From assembly GCF_004791025.1 (NCBI RefSeq), contig NZ_SRUO01000007.1:62001-126000 (forward strand): a stretch of 64,000 bases of DNA. The letters run 5' to 3'. This DNA is from Mesorhizobium sp. M4B.F.Ca.ET.203.01.1.1 (GTDB lineage Bacteria > Pseudomonadota > Alphaproteobacteria > Rhizobiales > Rhizobiaceae). The notes beneath the pieces are model-generated. The model had not been told where the DNA came from, did no database searches, and saw only the letters and a list, made by a program, of their open reading frames with translations. Shown piece by piece: positions 7,749 to 15,572 of this stretch. The first letter of the stretch is position 1, and each line of letters begins with the position of its first letter. The position numbers were made by a program, and so were the translations under genes.

Positions 7749-8763
7749 GCCGGATTACCTCGTCGGACTGCTGGTCGATGGGGATCACGACGTCGGTGGA
7801 CCAGCCGAGATCGGTAGCGCGCTTCTGCCAGGACTTGGCGCGCTTCATCCAGCCAGCTTTGTCTTCGCTTTCCTGGATCAGCCGGGCATTGAGGGAGCGA
7901 ATCTCTTCGTCCTTGCCAGCAATGACCGAGTCGAACCCGCCTTTCTGATATTGGACCCACATATCGCCGAACTTGGCGTTCTCGGCCTTCAGCGCGGCGT
8001 TGTCAGCTTCAAGGCCCTGGATGGCTTCCTCAAGTTCAGCAACACGGTCAGCGAGATCGTCGGCCGGCGCCACCTTGCTGGTCTTGGCTTGCGCGGCGGC
8101 TTCGTCACGGGCTGCAGCATGTTGCTTGATGGCATCGGGGAGACCCGCTCGGGCTTCGTCGCACTGGCGATCATGCTCCGCCTGTTGCGCCTGCTTTTCG
8201 GATCCGGCTGCCCCACTCTTGGCGTCGCCGCCGTTGGCTTTGCCGATGCGGGAAGTATCCATCGAGGACAGGTTTCCGTGTCGGTCTCTGTAGGTGCGCT
8301 CACTGGGAGAATTCCTACCTAGATCCTCTCTCACGTCTTTCACGAGATGGTTGGAGACGTTGCATTTTCTGGCGATTTCCCAATCCGACCAAGACGACCA
8401 GTCTGGATCATTCAAAAGGGTTTCGACCGCCCTCCGTTTGTCAGCTCGGCTGCGCTTCAGGCCGTGGGTTGCGTTGGCCCCGACAGAAAACAGGATCGCA
8501 TCGCGGCGCGTCCCCTGCTTGATGTCGGCGGCGATCTTCTTCTTGCCGGCCATTGCGTGGGCTTCGTATCTGTGGAAGCCGTCGGCTAGCCAATAGGCCT
8601 CGCCGTCATGGAAGATGATGACTGGCGGGAACCAAACACCGTCCGCAATGTCTTCGGAATATTCGAACGCCACGGACTTATCGATGACGGCTCGCGATTG
8701 CGTGCCACCATCGGTTCGGATGCTGGCGAGTTCGATAAGCGGGAAATCCTTCTTCTTGATCAT
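7741..8763 (-). CDS. ParB/Srx-like nuclease-domain protein
   Basis: This is a 340-residue protein. Residues 1-100 match the ParB N-terminal fold, with YWLADGFHRYEAHAMAG (57-73) as the ParB/sulfiredoxin core motif that binds nucleotide. A helical region with an HTH-like stretch (SDWEIARKCNVSNHLVKDV) follows at about 125-145. The C-terminal half is a long Ala/Glu/Lys-rich coiled coil. Such proteins in prophages may act in DNA partition, transcription control or as DNA-modifying cofactors. The start overlaps the previous stop as ATGA. Confidence 0.8.
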   Translation of the reverse strand: MIKKKDFPLIELASIRTDGGTQSRAVIDKSVAFEYSEDIADGVWFPPVIIFHDGEAYWLADGFHRYEAHAMAGKKKIAADIKQGTRRDAILFSVGANATHGLKRSRADKRRAVETLLNDPDWSSWSDWEIARKCNVSNHLVKDVREDLGRNSPSERTYRDRHGNLSSMDTSRIGKANGGDAKSGAAGSEKQAQQAEHDRQCDEARAGLPDAIKQHAAARDEAAAQAKTSKVAPADDLADRVAELEEAIQGLEADNAALKAENAKFGDMWVQYQKGGFDSVIAGKDEEIRSLNARLIQESEDKAGWMKRAKSWQKRATDLGWSTDVVIPIDQQSDEVIRLD

Positions 8764-8954
8764 GCTGCACTTTCGGAGCGCAGTGGCGAGATGTTCGCCC
8801 CGCGCTCGGATTCAATGAAGAGATAATGGAACCTGGCGAACGCCCTTCCCGACGCGACGGCATCGACGAGGGCCTTGGTCTCTGCGGCTCGGGTAGCCAG
8901 TTCGCACCAATCGTCGAAGGCGCGTTCCTGCTCGACTGTGACATCGTCATTCAT
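8760..8954 (-). CDS. Hypothetical 64-residue phage protein
   Basis: This is a small acidic protein (MNDDVTVEQERAFDDWCELA at the start), mostly helical, with no recognised domain. Both ends overlap neighbours by ATGA tetranucleotides, which strongly supports translation despite its size. It lies between the excisionase-like and ParB-like genes at the head of the early operon. Confidence 0.65.
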   Translation of the reverse strand: MNDDVTVEQERAFDDWCELATRAAETKALVDAVASGRAFARFHYLFIESERGANISPLRSESAA

Positions 8955-9175
8955 GTCGGGACGCCCGCCCCTTCTACGCCGCTGAGTTTCATCCGAAGGC
9001 CAAGCCGTGCGGCGATTGGCGCCACGGGGACCACGATCTTGCCGCCTACTCGGATCGTTTCGAAGTCGCCTCGCTTCGCAGCTTCATAAGAGGCGTTGCG
9101 GCCCAGTTTGAAGAACACATGACCGGCCGTCTGAACGGACACAGTCGCCTGGGTGAGCGCTTCATCGAGCGTCAT
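8951..9175 (-). CDS. Excisionase-like or AlpA-like DNA-binding protein
   Basis: This 74-residue protein is the first gene of the leftward operon. The segment NASYEAAKRGDFETIRVGGK followed by VVPVAPIAARLGL has the layout of a small winged HTH such as excisionases: recognition helix, short wing, then a C-terminal helix. Position opposite the repressor/integrase pair supports a Xis or Cro-like role. AAGGA lies 11 bases upstream of the ATG. The 3' end overlaps the next gene as ATGA. Confidence 0.6.
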   Translation of the reverse strand: MTLDEALTQATVSVQTAGHVFFKLGRNASYEAAKRGDFETIRVGGKIVVPVAPIAARLGLRMKLSGVEGAGVPT

Positions 9176-9229
9176 AGCCCGTCATTCCTTCTGCTCGAAT
9201 CGTTTCCGGCATCACTTGTGCCTTTTTTT

Positions 9230-9258
9230 CTTATAAGTTCCTTGTCCGTTCCGAGCAA
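9230..9258 (-). promoter_or_regulatory. Predicted leftward promoter for the early operon
   Basis: On the minus strand a TTGCTC -35 (9258-9253) is followed by a 17-bp spacer and a TATAAG -10 (9235-9230). The predicted transcription start, near 9223, abuts the CTTGTGC box at 9215-9221, so a bound regulator would block it. Confidence 0.45.
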
Positions 9259-9264
9259 TGCCAC

Positions 9265-9293
9265 TTGTGCTTCTTGTGCCGATTTTTTATAAA
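9265..9293 (+). promoter_or_regulatory. Predicted rightward promoter for regulator–integrase
   Basis: A TTGTGC -35 element (9265-9270) and a TATAAA -10 element (9288-9293) are separated by exactly 17 bp. The -35 element lies inside a CTTGTGC box and the next box fills the start of the spacer, which would fit autorepression. Confidence 0.55.
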
Positions 9294-9327
9294 GAGAGGA
9301 TAGAAAGGCACGGAAGGGGAAACGAAG

Positions 9328-10065
9328 GTGGTCAAGCCACGCGAAAACCGCGTCCCGATAATGATGTCGGAAGAAGAGATCGCGGCGATTGAGGAGTGGC
9401 GGTTCGCGAATCGGATAAACACCCGCTCCGATGCGATCCGCCGCCTCTGTAAGATTGGCCTATTCATAAGCAACGAGCTTGAGCAGGCCGTAGACCTCGC
9501 TACCGACGGCGTCACTGTCATGTCGGAACAAATGAAGGACGCGATATGGCTACAGCGACTGCTTATTAACCCGGAAACATCTGACTTGCTGTTCACCCAG
9601 GGCGAACTACGTGAGGCGATGGAACAAGGATATGAGCACAATTCCAACGGTCTGGACGGCGTCAGCGGTCTGCAGGCGATTCTGGTGACGTTCTACAACG
9701 TCATCATCGACATCATTACTGCCCGAACGCTCAAGGGTGCTGACAAGGCTGTGCAAAAGCGCATCGCCGACGCCAATGAGGCCGTGGACAAAGCCGCCGA
9801 GCAAAAAAAATACTCGGAGGAAAACAAATATATCGGGCTCATTTCGTTCCACGAGACTCTGAAAGAAAACGAGATGTACCAAGCACTCTCGGACGAAGAG
9901 CAGGAAGCCTACCTCGAAAAGCGCATCAGCGAAATGAAGGCTGAAGAAGAAGCCGACCCCAGCGCCTTCGCCCGAAAATATGGCTTTGAGCCCTTTTGGC
10001 TGAAGTCTGGTTGGGCGACACGAATACGCCGCCGGATGGAGGACAGGAACGGAGTCAAGCAATGA
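9328..10065 (+). CDS. Ribbon-helix-helix phage regulator
   Basis: This is a 245-residue protein with an N-terminal RHH-type segment (RVPIMMSEEEIAAIEEWRFA, then TRSDAIRRLCKIGL, residues about 8-46): one basic strand and two helices, as in Arc/MetJ-like repressors. The remainder is long, helical and highly charged, with no recognised domain, and may be an oligomerisation or sensor part. It starts with GTG after a strong GGAAGGGGA site. It occupies the usual place of a CI repressor, divergent from the early operon. Its TGA overlaps the integrase ATG (ATGA). Confidence 0.7.
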   Translation: MVKPRENRVPIMMSEEEIAAIEEWRFANRINTRSDAIRRLCKIGLFISNELEQAVDLATDGVTVMSEQMKDAIWLQRLLINPETSDLLFTQGELREAMEQGYEHNSNGLDGVSGLQAILVTFYNVIIDIITARTLKGADKAVQKRIADANEAVDKAAEQKKYSEENKYIGLISFHETLKENEMYQALSDEEQEAYLEKRISEMKAEEEADPSAFARKYGFEPFWLKSGWATRIRRRMEDRNGVKQ

Positions 10066-11249
10066 AAGGCCACATCAAGGAACGCAGCCCCGGCAAGTGG
10101 GCCATAGTCCTCGATCTCTACGACGAGGCCGGCAAGCGCCGCCGAAAGTGGCACAGCTTCGAGGGCACCAAGCGCCAGGCGCAGGAGGAATGTTCCCGGC
10201 TCATCACTGAGATGAAGCAAGGCAACTATGTCGAGCCTACCAAACAGACGGTTGCCGAGTTTCTGGACGAGTGGCTGAGGTTCATCAAGCCGTCGGTCGC
10301 GCCAAAGACCTTCGAGCGCTACACCGAGATATGCCGCAAGGGTCTGGCCCCGCTCATCGGCATCGTGACCTTGGCCAAGCTGAAGACCGACCGCATCGAC
10401 GCCGCGTTCTCTGAGGCGTTGACCAAGCCGCGTGCCGACCATCGCAAGCGCAAGGAAGGCGAGGAGGTCAAGCCCCTGCCCCCATTGGCGCCCAGGACGA
10501 TCCACCATTACCGGCGCGTTCTCATAAAGGCTTTGAGCCAGGCAGTGACCTGGGAGCGGCTGTCACGGAACCCGGCAGCGGCGACGACGCCGCCCAAGGT
10601 CGAGCGCAAGAAGATGTTGGCCTACGACGCTGCACAGACCGCGCAGCTCATCGAAGAGCTTCGCTCGACCCGCATGTTCATTCCGATGTTGCTGGCGGTG
10701 AAGTGCGGACTGCGTCGCGGCGAGATCCTCGCCCTACGCTGGCGCCACGTCGACCTTGGCGACAACCTACGCCAGTTGGCGATCGTGGAAAGCGCCGAAC
10801 AGACCAAAGACGGCGTGCGCTACAAGGAGCCGAAATCAGGTAGGGCGCGAACCGTGGCTCTGTCAGCCGCCACCGTCGCCGAGTTGAAGGCCCACCGGAC
10901 CCGGCAGGCAGAGGAACAGTTGCGCCTCGGCATCCGTCCAGATGCCGATAGCTTTGTTGTGGCCCAGGTCGACGGCCAGCCGCTGCAGCCACGCTCGCTG
11001 ACGCACGAATGGATTCGCGTGCTCGGCAAGACGAAGCTGCCGCGCATCCGCTTCCACGATCTGCGCCACACCCACGCCTCGCAGATGCTCGCGGCCGGCG
11101 TTCACCCGAAGGTCGCCAGCGAGCGTTTAGGGCATTCGACGATCGGCATCACGCTCGACCTCTATTCGCACGTCATGCCGGGGATGCAGGCAGATGCTGC
11201 CGAGGCGGTTGACGCGGCGATCAGGAGCGCGGTAAAGCCCGGTAGCTAA
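10062..11249 (+). CDS. int: Phage tyrosine integrase
   Basis: This 395-residue site-specific recombinase has an AP2-like N-terminal DNA-binding region (MKGHIKERSPGKWAIVLDLY), a SAM-like core-binding domain (60-175) and a catalytic domain. Active-site residues by pattern are R218 (CGLRRGE), K258 (PKSGRAR), H332 and R335 (FHDLRHT), H358 (LGHST) and the nucleophile Y368 (DLYSH), so the set is complete. The ATG at 10062 overlaps the regulator stop; a frame-open start at 9996 would lie inside the regulator gene. It ends 80 bp before tRNA-Ser, the likely attachment locus. Confidence 0.92.
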   Translation: MKGHIKERSPGKWAIVLDLYDEAGKRRRKWHSFEGTKRQAQEECSRLITEMKQGNYVEPTKQTVAEFLDEWLRFIKPSVAPKTFERYTEICRKGLAPLIGIVTLAKLKTDRIDAAFSEALTKPRADHRKRKEGEEVKPLPPLAPRTIHHYRRVLIKALSQAVTWERLSRNPAAATTPPKVERKKMLAYDAAQTAQLIEELRSTRMFIPMLLAVKCGLRRGEILALRWRHVDLGDNLRQLAIVESAEQTKDGVRYKEPKSGRARTVALSAATVAELKAHRTRQAEEQLRLGIRPDADSFVVAQVDGQPLQPRSLTHEWIRVLGKTKLPRIRFHDLRHTHASQMLAAGVHPKVASERLGHSTIGITLDLYSHVMPGMQADAAEAVDAAIRSAVKPGS

Positions 11250-11285
11250 AGCTAGTTCGGTAGCAAAATGGTAGCAGCGGCCCAA

Positions 11286-11346
11286 ATGGCCGAGCGCAAA
11301 GCGCCAGAAAGCTAACGAAATCAAGGCTTGGAGGGATGGCCGAGCG
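11286..11346 (+). repeat. 11-bp direct repeat shared with the tRNA-Ser D-arm
   Basis: ATGGCCGAGCG occurs at 11286-11296, just after the integrase gene, and again at 11336-11346 inside tRNA-Ser, where it is the D-arm. The copies are 50 bp apart. The outer copy may be an integrase arm site or a remnant of an earlier recombination; chance similarity cannot be excluded. Confidence 0.4.
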
Positions 11347-11419
11347 GTTTAAGGCACCGGTCTTGAAAACCGGCGTGGGCGCAAGTTCACCGTGGGTTCG
11401 AATCCCACTCCCTCCGCCA
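11330..11419 (+). tRNA. tRNA-Ser(TGA)
   Basis: This 90-nt class II tRNA has a 7-bp acceptor stem (GGAGGGA with TCCCTCC), the D-arm TGGCCGAGCGG, the anticodon loop CTTGAAA flanked by CCGGT/ACCGG (anticodon TGA), a long variable arm and a GGTTCGAATCC T-arm. It ends in G plus an encoded CCA at 11417-11419. It sits directly after the integrase gene, so it probably marks the prophage end. The prophage lies on its 5' side. Confidence 0.95.
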
Positions 11420-12196
11420 TAATATAAATAAAAACAGGACGTTAGACGCGCCGAAACCGGGACTTGCCATAACGCCTCGCCCCGCAATTCGAATTTGATC
11501 CAGCCGCTTCCATTCCGTTAGCCGCCGCTGAATTAGTGCGGCGCGTTAACCGTTCGTAGACCGCGCTGTCCTAATTTGAGACAGCGCGGTCAACTAACTA
11601 CCCCTGGCTGCGCCGGCGGCTCCGGCAACCCAACCCCTACGGCCGGTCGGAGCCGCCACCCTCGCCTTATATACCAGCAATGGTTGAATCAACTGTTATC
11701 ACACGTGCTTTCCAGTGCGCTTTCGTGATCGTTAGACTTTGATGGATCGGGAAGTCACAGATTTCCGGTTTCGATTTGGAACCTGGCCACAGGTGAGTTC
11801 GGCCATTGTCGACGGCTTGGAAATTCTGCTTCCAAGACCAAGCCCCTGAAAGGATGAGGCCGCCCGCCTTTTTGCATTAATTGCGCGACCGCTGATGTGG
11901 TCGTAGATTCGCAGGTGTAGGGACGGTGCAATCCCACGCACCGAGCGGGTACATGAGCCCTGCACCCGCCGTCGACTGCGGATGGACCAGCGGCGGCGGG
12001 AGCGCAGGCAACTGAAGGGTTCAGGCTATGCAAGCCGTTTGTTACGCGCCCAGCGCATTCTGTGTCTTGTCGGTCCTGGTCAACATCGCCATCGCCTCAA
12101 ATGTGCTGGGGCTGTTTGCCGCGACACGCCTTCTTGTGCTGAGGGTTCGCGTGCACTCGGTCGGACAGCTTCAACGCGCCTAGTCAGTCAGCTAAA
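11420..12196. other. Gene-poor gap after tRNA-Ser
   Basis: No convincing gene is visible in 777 bp. The gap holds a perfect 12-bp inverted repeat (11559-11591) and a smaller hairpin (CTTGGAA with TTCCAAG) near 11817-11837. The short frames on either strand lack family features. An unannotated small RNA is possible but not supported by a clear terminator. Confidence 0.5.
11559..11591. repeat. Perfect 12-bp inverted repeat
   Basis: GACCGCGCTGTC and GACAGCGCGGTC flank a 9-nt loop. The stem is GC-rich and perfect, but no T-run follows on either strand. It could be a factor-independent stop without a tail, a protein site, or a remnant of a mobile-element end. Confidence 0.55.
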
Positions 12197-12397
12197 ATGC
12201 GGACGATCCTCGCCGGCCTGTGCCTGCTGGCCGTTCTTTCCAATGGCGCGCTGGTCGCCACGTCGAGCGGCATTCTCTATCAGCAGGAGAAAGCGGCTGA
12301 CGGGGCAGTGTGTTCCTATTTCACCGGAACAGGAACGTTCACGACGCCGAGCTATGCCGTGACCGGATGCCCGCGATTCATCATCGTTGACCGCTAG
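12197..12397 (+). CDS. YobH-like small exported protein
   Basis: This 66-residue protein has a hydrophobic leader (MRTILAGLCLLAVLSNGAL). Its mature part carries a two-Cys pattern: VCSYFTGTGT and GCPRFIIVDR. The same spacing of a C-x-Y/F-T-x-x-G segment, a later C-P and a terminal VD is recalled from the enterobacterial YobH family. The function is unknown. There is no strong ribosome binding site before the ATG and it stands alone in a gene-poor region. Confidence 0.6.
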   Translation: MRTILAGLCLLAVLSNGALVATSSGILYQQEKAADGAVCSYFTGTGTFTTPSYAVTGCPRFIIVDR

Positions 12398-12980
12398 GGC
12401 CTGCCCCCCTCTGCCCTCGCCAGCAAATGGCCGTCGCCGCCTGGCATGAACCGAGTCGGGCGCGAGGTAGGCCGCACCCGACTTGTGTTCCCCCCTTTTA
12501 GTGCTTCCTTCGTTCATATGGATGTGTTCCGCCTGCATGAGCAGGCGCATACTATGTTGGAGCCGGTTGCCGCTTTCCTCGCAGCAACGTCGGTAAGGCC
12601 CGGCGCCCCTCTGTCACTGTCCCCCGACAAGAGCGCGCCGGGCTGCTGCGCTTCTAGCCATTAGCAGGGGAAAACGTTCCCGCGGGGTTTTGTTGCAGAG
12701 TCGCTAATATTACGTTCGTCTCAGCCGGCTTGCCCCCCAAACCCCAAGCCGGTTAGGCCCGGCGGTCAGTCGAATCCACCCCAACAGACTGTCGGGCCGC
12801 AGGCAGCGCGAGCGACGAGCTCCCGGCCGAGAGTGGGTCTTGCCACAAGGCCGCCGCCTGACGCCTGCGAATCATCAGGCAGGCTCAGCCGCCGATCGCG
12901 CTGTCTTTTATTAGCAGATGCTTGTTTTCATGCCGAAGCAGGATCATCATGCAAGCCGCGCGGGGATTGCAGGGGTAGAG
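12398..12980. other. Gap without a convincing gene
   Basis: Near 12450-12485 a stem AGTCGGG with CCCGACT is followed by a C/T-rich run, a possible stop for the YobH-like gene. The other open frames here are short and lack a start signal or recognisable domain. Confidence 0.4.
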
Positions 12981-12983
12981 CTC

Positions 12984-13142
12984 ATGGAATTCGCGGTTTG
13001 CTACGACAACAGCGGGACCGTCCTTGCGTCTTCGATCTTCCTTTGCGCCACCGCGGTTTTCATAATCGCGGCTGCTCTCGCCGCTGGTCGGCTGATTGCA
13101 ACGCGGGCTCGGGTTCCGCCTGCGGCGCTGACCGTCTGGTGA
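12984..13142 (+). CDS. Possible small membrane protein
   Basis: An ATG after AGGGGTAGAGCTC opens a 52-residue frame, MEFAVCYDNSGTVLASS followed by one strong hydrophobic helix (IFLCATAVFIIAAALAAG) and a short basic tail. A longer version starts at 12918. The hydrophobic segment and ribosome binding site are the only support. No family is recognised. Confidence 0.3.
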   Translation: MEFAVCYDNSGTVLASSIFLCATAVFIIAAALAAGRLIATRARVPPAALTVW

Positions 13143-13239
13143 GGTCGCCAATAGTCATGGCGACGGCGTGCGCGCCTCATGCCGGCAGTCCTCTGGAGAA
13201 GCTGGACTAAGCGTGATCTCCGACGAAAAGCCGGACAGG

Positions 13240-13536
13240 CTACTCCCCGGCCGTCGTCGAAGGCTTCGGTGCGCCGTAGAACTGCACGCCAAGCCGCTCC
13301 TTGCGTCGCCAGCGCACCACCGTTTGATAGGTGACTGCATCGTCGGGCACGTGCAGCAGAAACCGCTCCGGCACGACGGCGTCGGAGGGAACGCGCAGTT
13401 CGGCACCCCGCTCATGCTGATTTCGCACGGAACAACCAATCGCCGGGTTGTCCGGACTCGCAACTATCGTGGCCTCCTTCAGGACAATCTCGCGCGGATG
13501 AAGGCGGCGCTCTCTTCTGGGTTCGTCGGGTTCCAT
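13240..13536 (-). CDS. PilZ domain protein
   Basis: This protein of about 98 residues opens MEPDEPRRERRLHPRE, giving the RxxxR-type c-di-GMP contact of PilZ domains. It continues with a beta-rich body ending in VVRWRRKERLGVQFYG, the usual last strands. The second PilZ motif (DxSxxG) is weak: SVRNQHERGAELRV stands at its place, so nucleotide binding may be altered. The ATG at 13536 was chosen; an in-frame GTG at 13563 adds nine residues. It stands alone on the minus strand in the decayed region. Confidence 0.7.
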   Translation of the reverse strand: MEPDEPRRERRLHPREIVLKEATIVASPDNPAIGCSVRNQHERGAELRVPSDAVVPERFLLHVPDDAVTYQTVVRWRRKERLGVQFYGAPKPSTTAGE

Positions 13537-13755
13537 CGCGTGTCTTGCCTGATCCGGAATCACCCTCGCGGCAGGTGCGCCTTCATATTAGCCGGCGCTT
13601 TATTGGTCTGCCAGCCGCCCGAAGTTGAATGATACAGCAAGGACAATCGGCTGCGCTACCGGCAACGTCGCACGCTAGACCCGTGGTGCACGCAATTGGT
13701 GGCCGCCGGGCTCCGGCCGACCGCCTGGATCATTCACCTGATGGATATCGGCCGT

Positions 13756-14010
13756 TCAGCTTTCGAAATGGCGCGACCGATCGAGGTCCGGGATGAGCCC
13801 GGGCTGGCTCGGCGGCCACCCCAGCAATTCCCTGGTCCGCGCGCTCGAGGCGGGCCAGCCCAGACCGAAGAAGTGGCCAACAAAACCAAAATGGCCGGCT
13901 GCCTCCTCGTGGGTCTTGGCTACCACAGGGACGCCGAGGCGCCGGCCGATGACATCGGCGATTTCCCGCGTCGACACACCCTCGTCGGCGACGGCACGGG
14001 CCGGTTAGGT
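13756..14010 (-). pseudogene. Remnant of an NAD-dependent epimerase (SDR) gene
   Basis: The last 70 codons (STREIADVIGRRLGVPVVAK, then EEAAGHFGFVGHFFGLGWPA, ending in DLDRSRHFES) match the C-terminus of SDR-type epimerases with the SSARTRELLGWPP pattern. Upstream the frame breaks: AVADEGV is encoded in another frame just before STREIA, and a TAA follows further upstream. No Rossmann GxxGxxG motif is present. The gene has lost its 5' part and carries a frameshift near 13975. Confidence 0.7.
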
Positions 14011-14044
14011 ACCGTCGACGGCGATGGCGCCAAGCGCATCGCAA

Positions 14045-14182
14045 TCAGACCGACCCCGAGCAGGTCTCGACCTTGCCGAGGTTGAAATTGACGATGCCGC
14101 CGATGCCACCCAGTCCGCCAGCGCCGGCGTCGCCCGAAATGCCCTTGGCATCGCCGCCGTCACTGCTTCGATTCGTCGACAT
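14045..14182 (-). CDS. Candidate 45-residue Gly-rich peptide
   Basis: A short frame starts 4 bp after the stop of the outer-membrane gene and encodes MSTNRSSDGGDAKGISGDAG, then a Gly/Leu/Ile repeat, VNFNLGKVETC and a short tail. It has the high-GC third positions of real genes here. The close spacing would allow translational coupling. No family is recognised and it may be a chance frame. Confidence 0.35.
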   Translation of the reverse strand: MSTNRSSDGGDAKGISGDAGAGGLGGIGGIVNFNLGKVETCSGSV

Positions 14183-14186
14183 CCAC

Positions 14187-15278
14187 TCAGAAGGCGATCT
14201 TCAGGCCCAGCTTGCCGGCGACGGTCGTGCTGTCCGCGGACCACTTGCCACGAATTTCGGAGCTGAGCGTGGTGGATCCCGTCATCTTCAGATTGAATCC
14301 GGAGTACAGCGCCACGGAAAAGTCCGCGTCCTCGAATTCGCTTTCCTCGCCCTCGACGCTGGCCGTGTTGGAGTAGCCGAAACGCTGCTGGAAATCGGCC
14401 CGTGCGTAGGGGCTGATCACCATGCCATTGCCAAGCTGGAAATCGGCATAGATGCCGGGTTCGAATTTGACCGCACCGAAGGACAGGTGGCTCTTGCCGT
14501 AATCGGTGCCGAAGCTGTCCTCATATCCGTCGCCGGTGAAAGTGACGCCCAGCAATCCACCGCGCAGATCGAAACGGACCCGGTCGGTCATGTTGAAGAT
14601 GCGTCCAACAGACCCGGTGATCGCATAGCCCTGCGTGTCATAGTTGCCGGAGCCGCTGTCCACATTCTCGACGTCGGTGTTGCCGAGGAATGCGGACACC
14701 GCCACAAGCGCATAACTCGTATCATGGCGATAGAGTCCATAGCCGCCAAACATGCCGCTTCTGTTGGTGGCATCGCCGCCGCTGGAAAAGCGGCGGTCGT
14801 CGACACTCACCTCGGCCGAGGCATAGCCGCCAAACAGGCCTATGTTGAGCCCATGCTCATTATCGAAGCCGAAATGCCTGGCGGCATTGAAATCCACGCT
14901 GACGGCAGCGGAGAATTCATCGACATCGAAAGGTTGTCCATCAATTGTGTCGAAGCTGTTCGAAATCCTGAAGCCGTCATGTTCGGTGTGGGCAAGCTGG
15001 CCGGAAGCGAAAACGCCAAAAGGCGCCGTCTGGGCTGGTGCCGGCGGAGCCGCCTTGGCCGGACCGACATCCGCTTCGACAATGTCGTCAACAATGTTGT
15101 GAAGGGCATCCAGAGACGTGTCGACAATCGCGCCGTTGGCCACTCCGCCAAGATAACAGTTGGCGTCTAGGCCTTCAATGATGCAAGCATTGGCTTTCGA
15201 AGGCATGAAGGCCAATGCTGCGCCAACCGAGAGCGCGCTCGCGGCGCACAGGCGCAGAAGCCAATTCGCTGCTTTCAT
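14187..15278 (-). CDS. Outer-membrane beta-barrel protein, autotransporter-like
   Basis: This 363-residue protein has a signal peptide (MKAANWLLRLCAASALSVGA, cleavage near residue 31). A short passenger-like region with one Cys pair (ACIIEGLDANCYLGG) and an Ala/Pro linker (about 75-87) follow. From about residue 90 alternating aromatic/polar strands run to a terminal Phe (GKLGLKIAF), the outer-membrane sorting signal. The barrel of about 270 residues is close to an autotransporter beta-domain, but the passenger is very short. The role is unknown; adhesion or porin-like activity are options. Confidence 0.75.
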   Translation of the reverse strand: MKAANWLLRLCAASALSVGAALAFMPSKANACIIEGLDANCYLGGVANGAIVDTSLDALHNIVDDIVEADVGPAKAAPPAPAQTAPFGVFASGQLAHTEHDGFRISNSFDTIDGQPFDVDEFSAAVSVDFNAARHFGFDNEHGLNIGLFGGYASAEVSVDDRRFSSGGDATNRSGMFGGYGLYRHDTSYALVAVSAFLGNTDVENVDSGSGNYDTQGYAITGSVGRIFNMTDRVRFDLRGGLLGVTFTGDGYEDSFGTDYGKSHLSFGAVKFEPGIYADFQLGNGMVISPYARADFQQRFGYSNTASVEGEESEFEDADFSVALYSGFNLKMTGSTTLSSEIRGKWSADSTTVAGKLGLKIAF

Positions 15279-15572
15279 TTTCGTGTCCCCGTACTTAAAG
15301 TTTTACTCAAACAGTCGGTGCAAGCTATGCGATTGAATTCTCCAAGAACAACGATCAGGCGCCCATAGATACGATTTCGACATACTAGCAGAAAATCGAT
15401 CGAAGATCATAGTAACTCACTTTGATCGGTCACGGTCTCGCCCTTCCTTCGAGAGGGGTTCTGATGTAAAATTTTCAGGTCTTCGAAGATGCGGGTTCGG
15501 CGCGCAAGGGCCGTCATGGGGTGAGCGCTTCGGTGGCCCGAAGACTGTCGCCAACTGAGACGAGCTCGCGTC
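15279..15572. other. Divergent intergenic region
   Basis: This 294-bp region separates the leftward beta-barrel gene from the rightward caspase gene and is more AT-rich than its flanks. It should hold both promoters. No regulator site was recognised. Confidence 0.4.

Larger units (their letters stand above)
9176..9327. promoter_or_regulatory. Divergent phage switch region with CTTGTGC boxes
   Basis: This 152-bp region lies between the leftward early operon and the rightward RHH regulator. The heptamer CTTGTGC occurs at 9215-9221, 9264-9270 and 9273-9279, with a near copy (CTTGTCC) at 9241-9247. Two of the copies extend to CACTTGTGC. RHH proteins usually bind short, direct or inverted repeats of this size, so these are candidate operators for the product of the adjacent gene. 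Both predicted promoters listed next overlap or abut the boxes. Confidence 0.6.
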
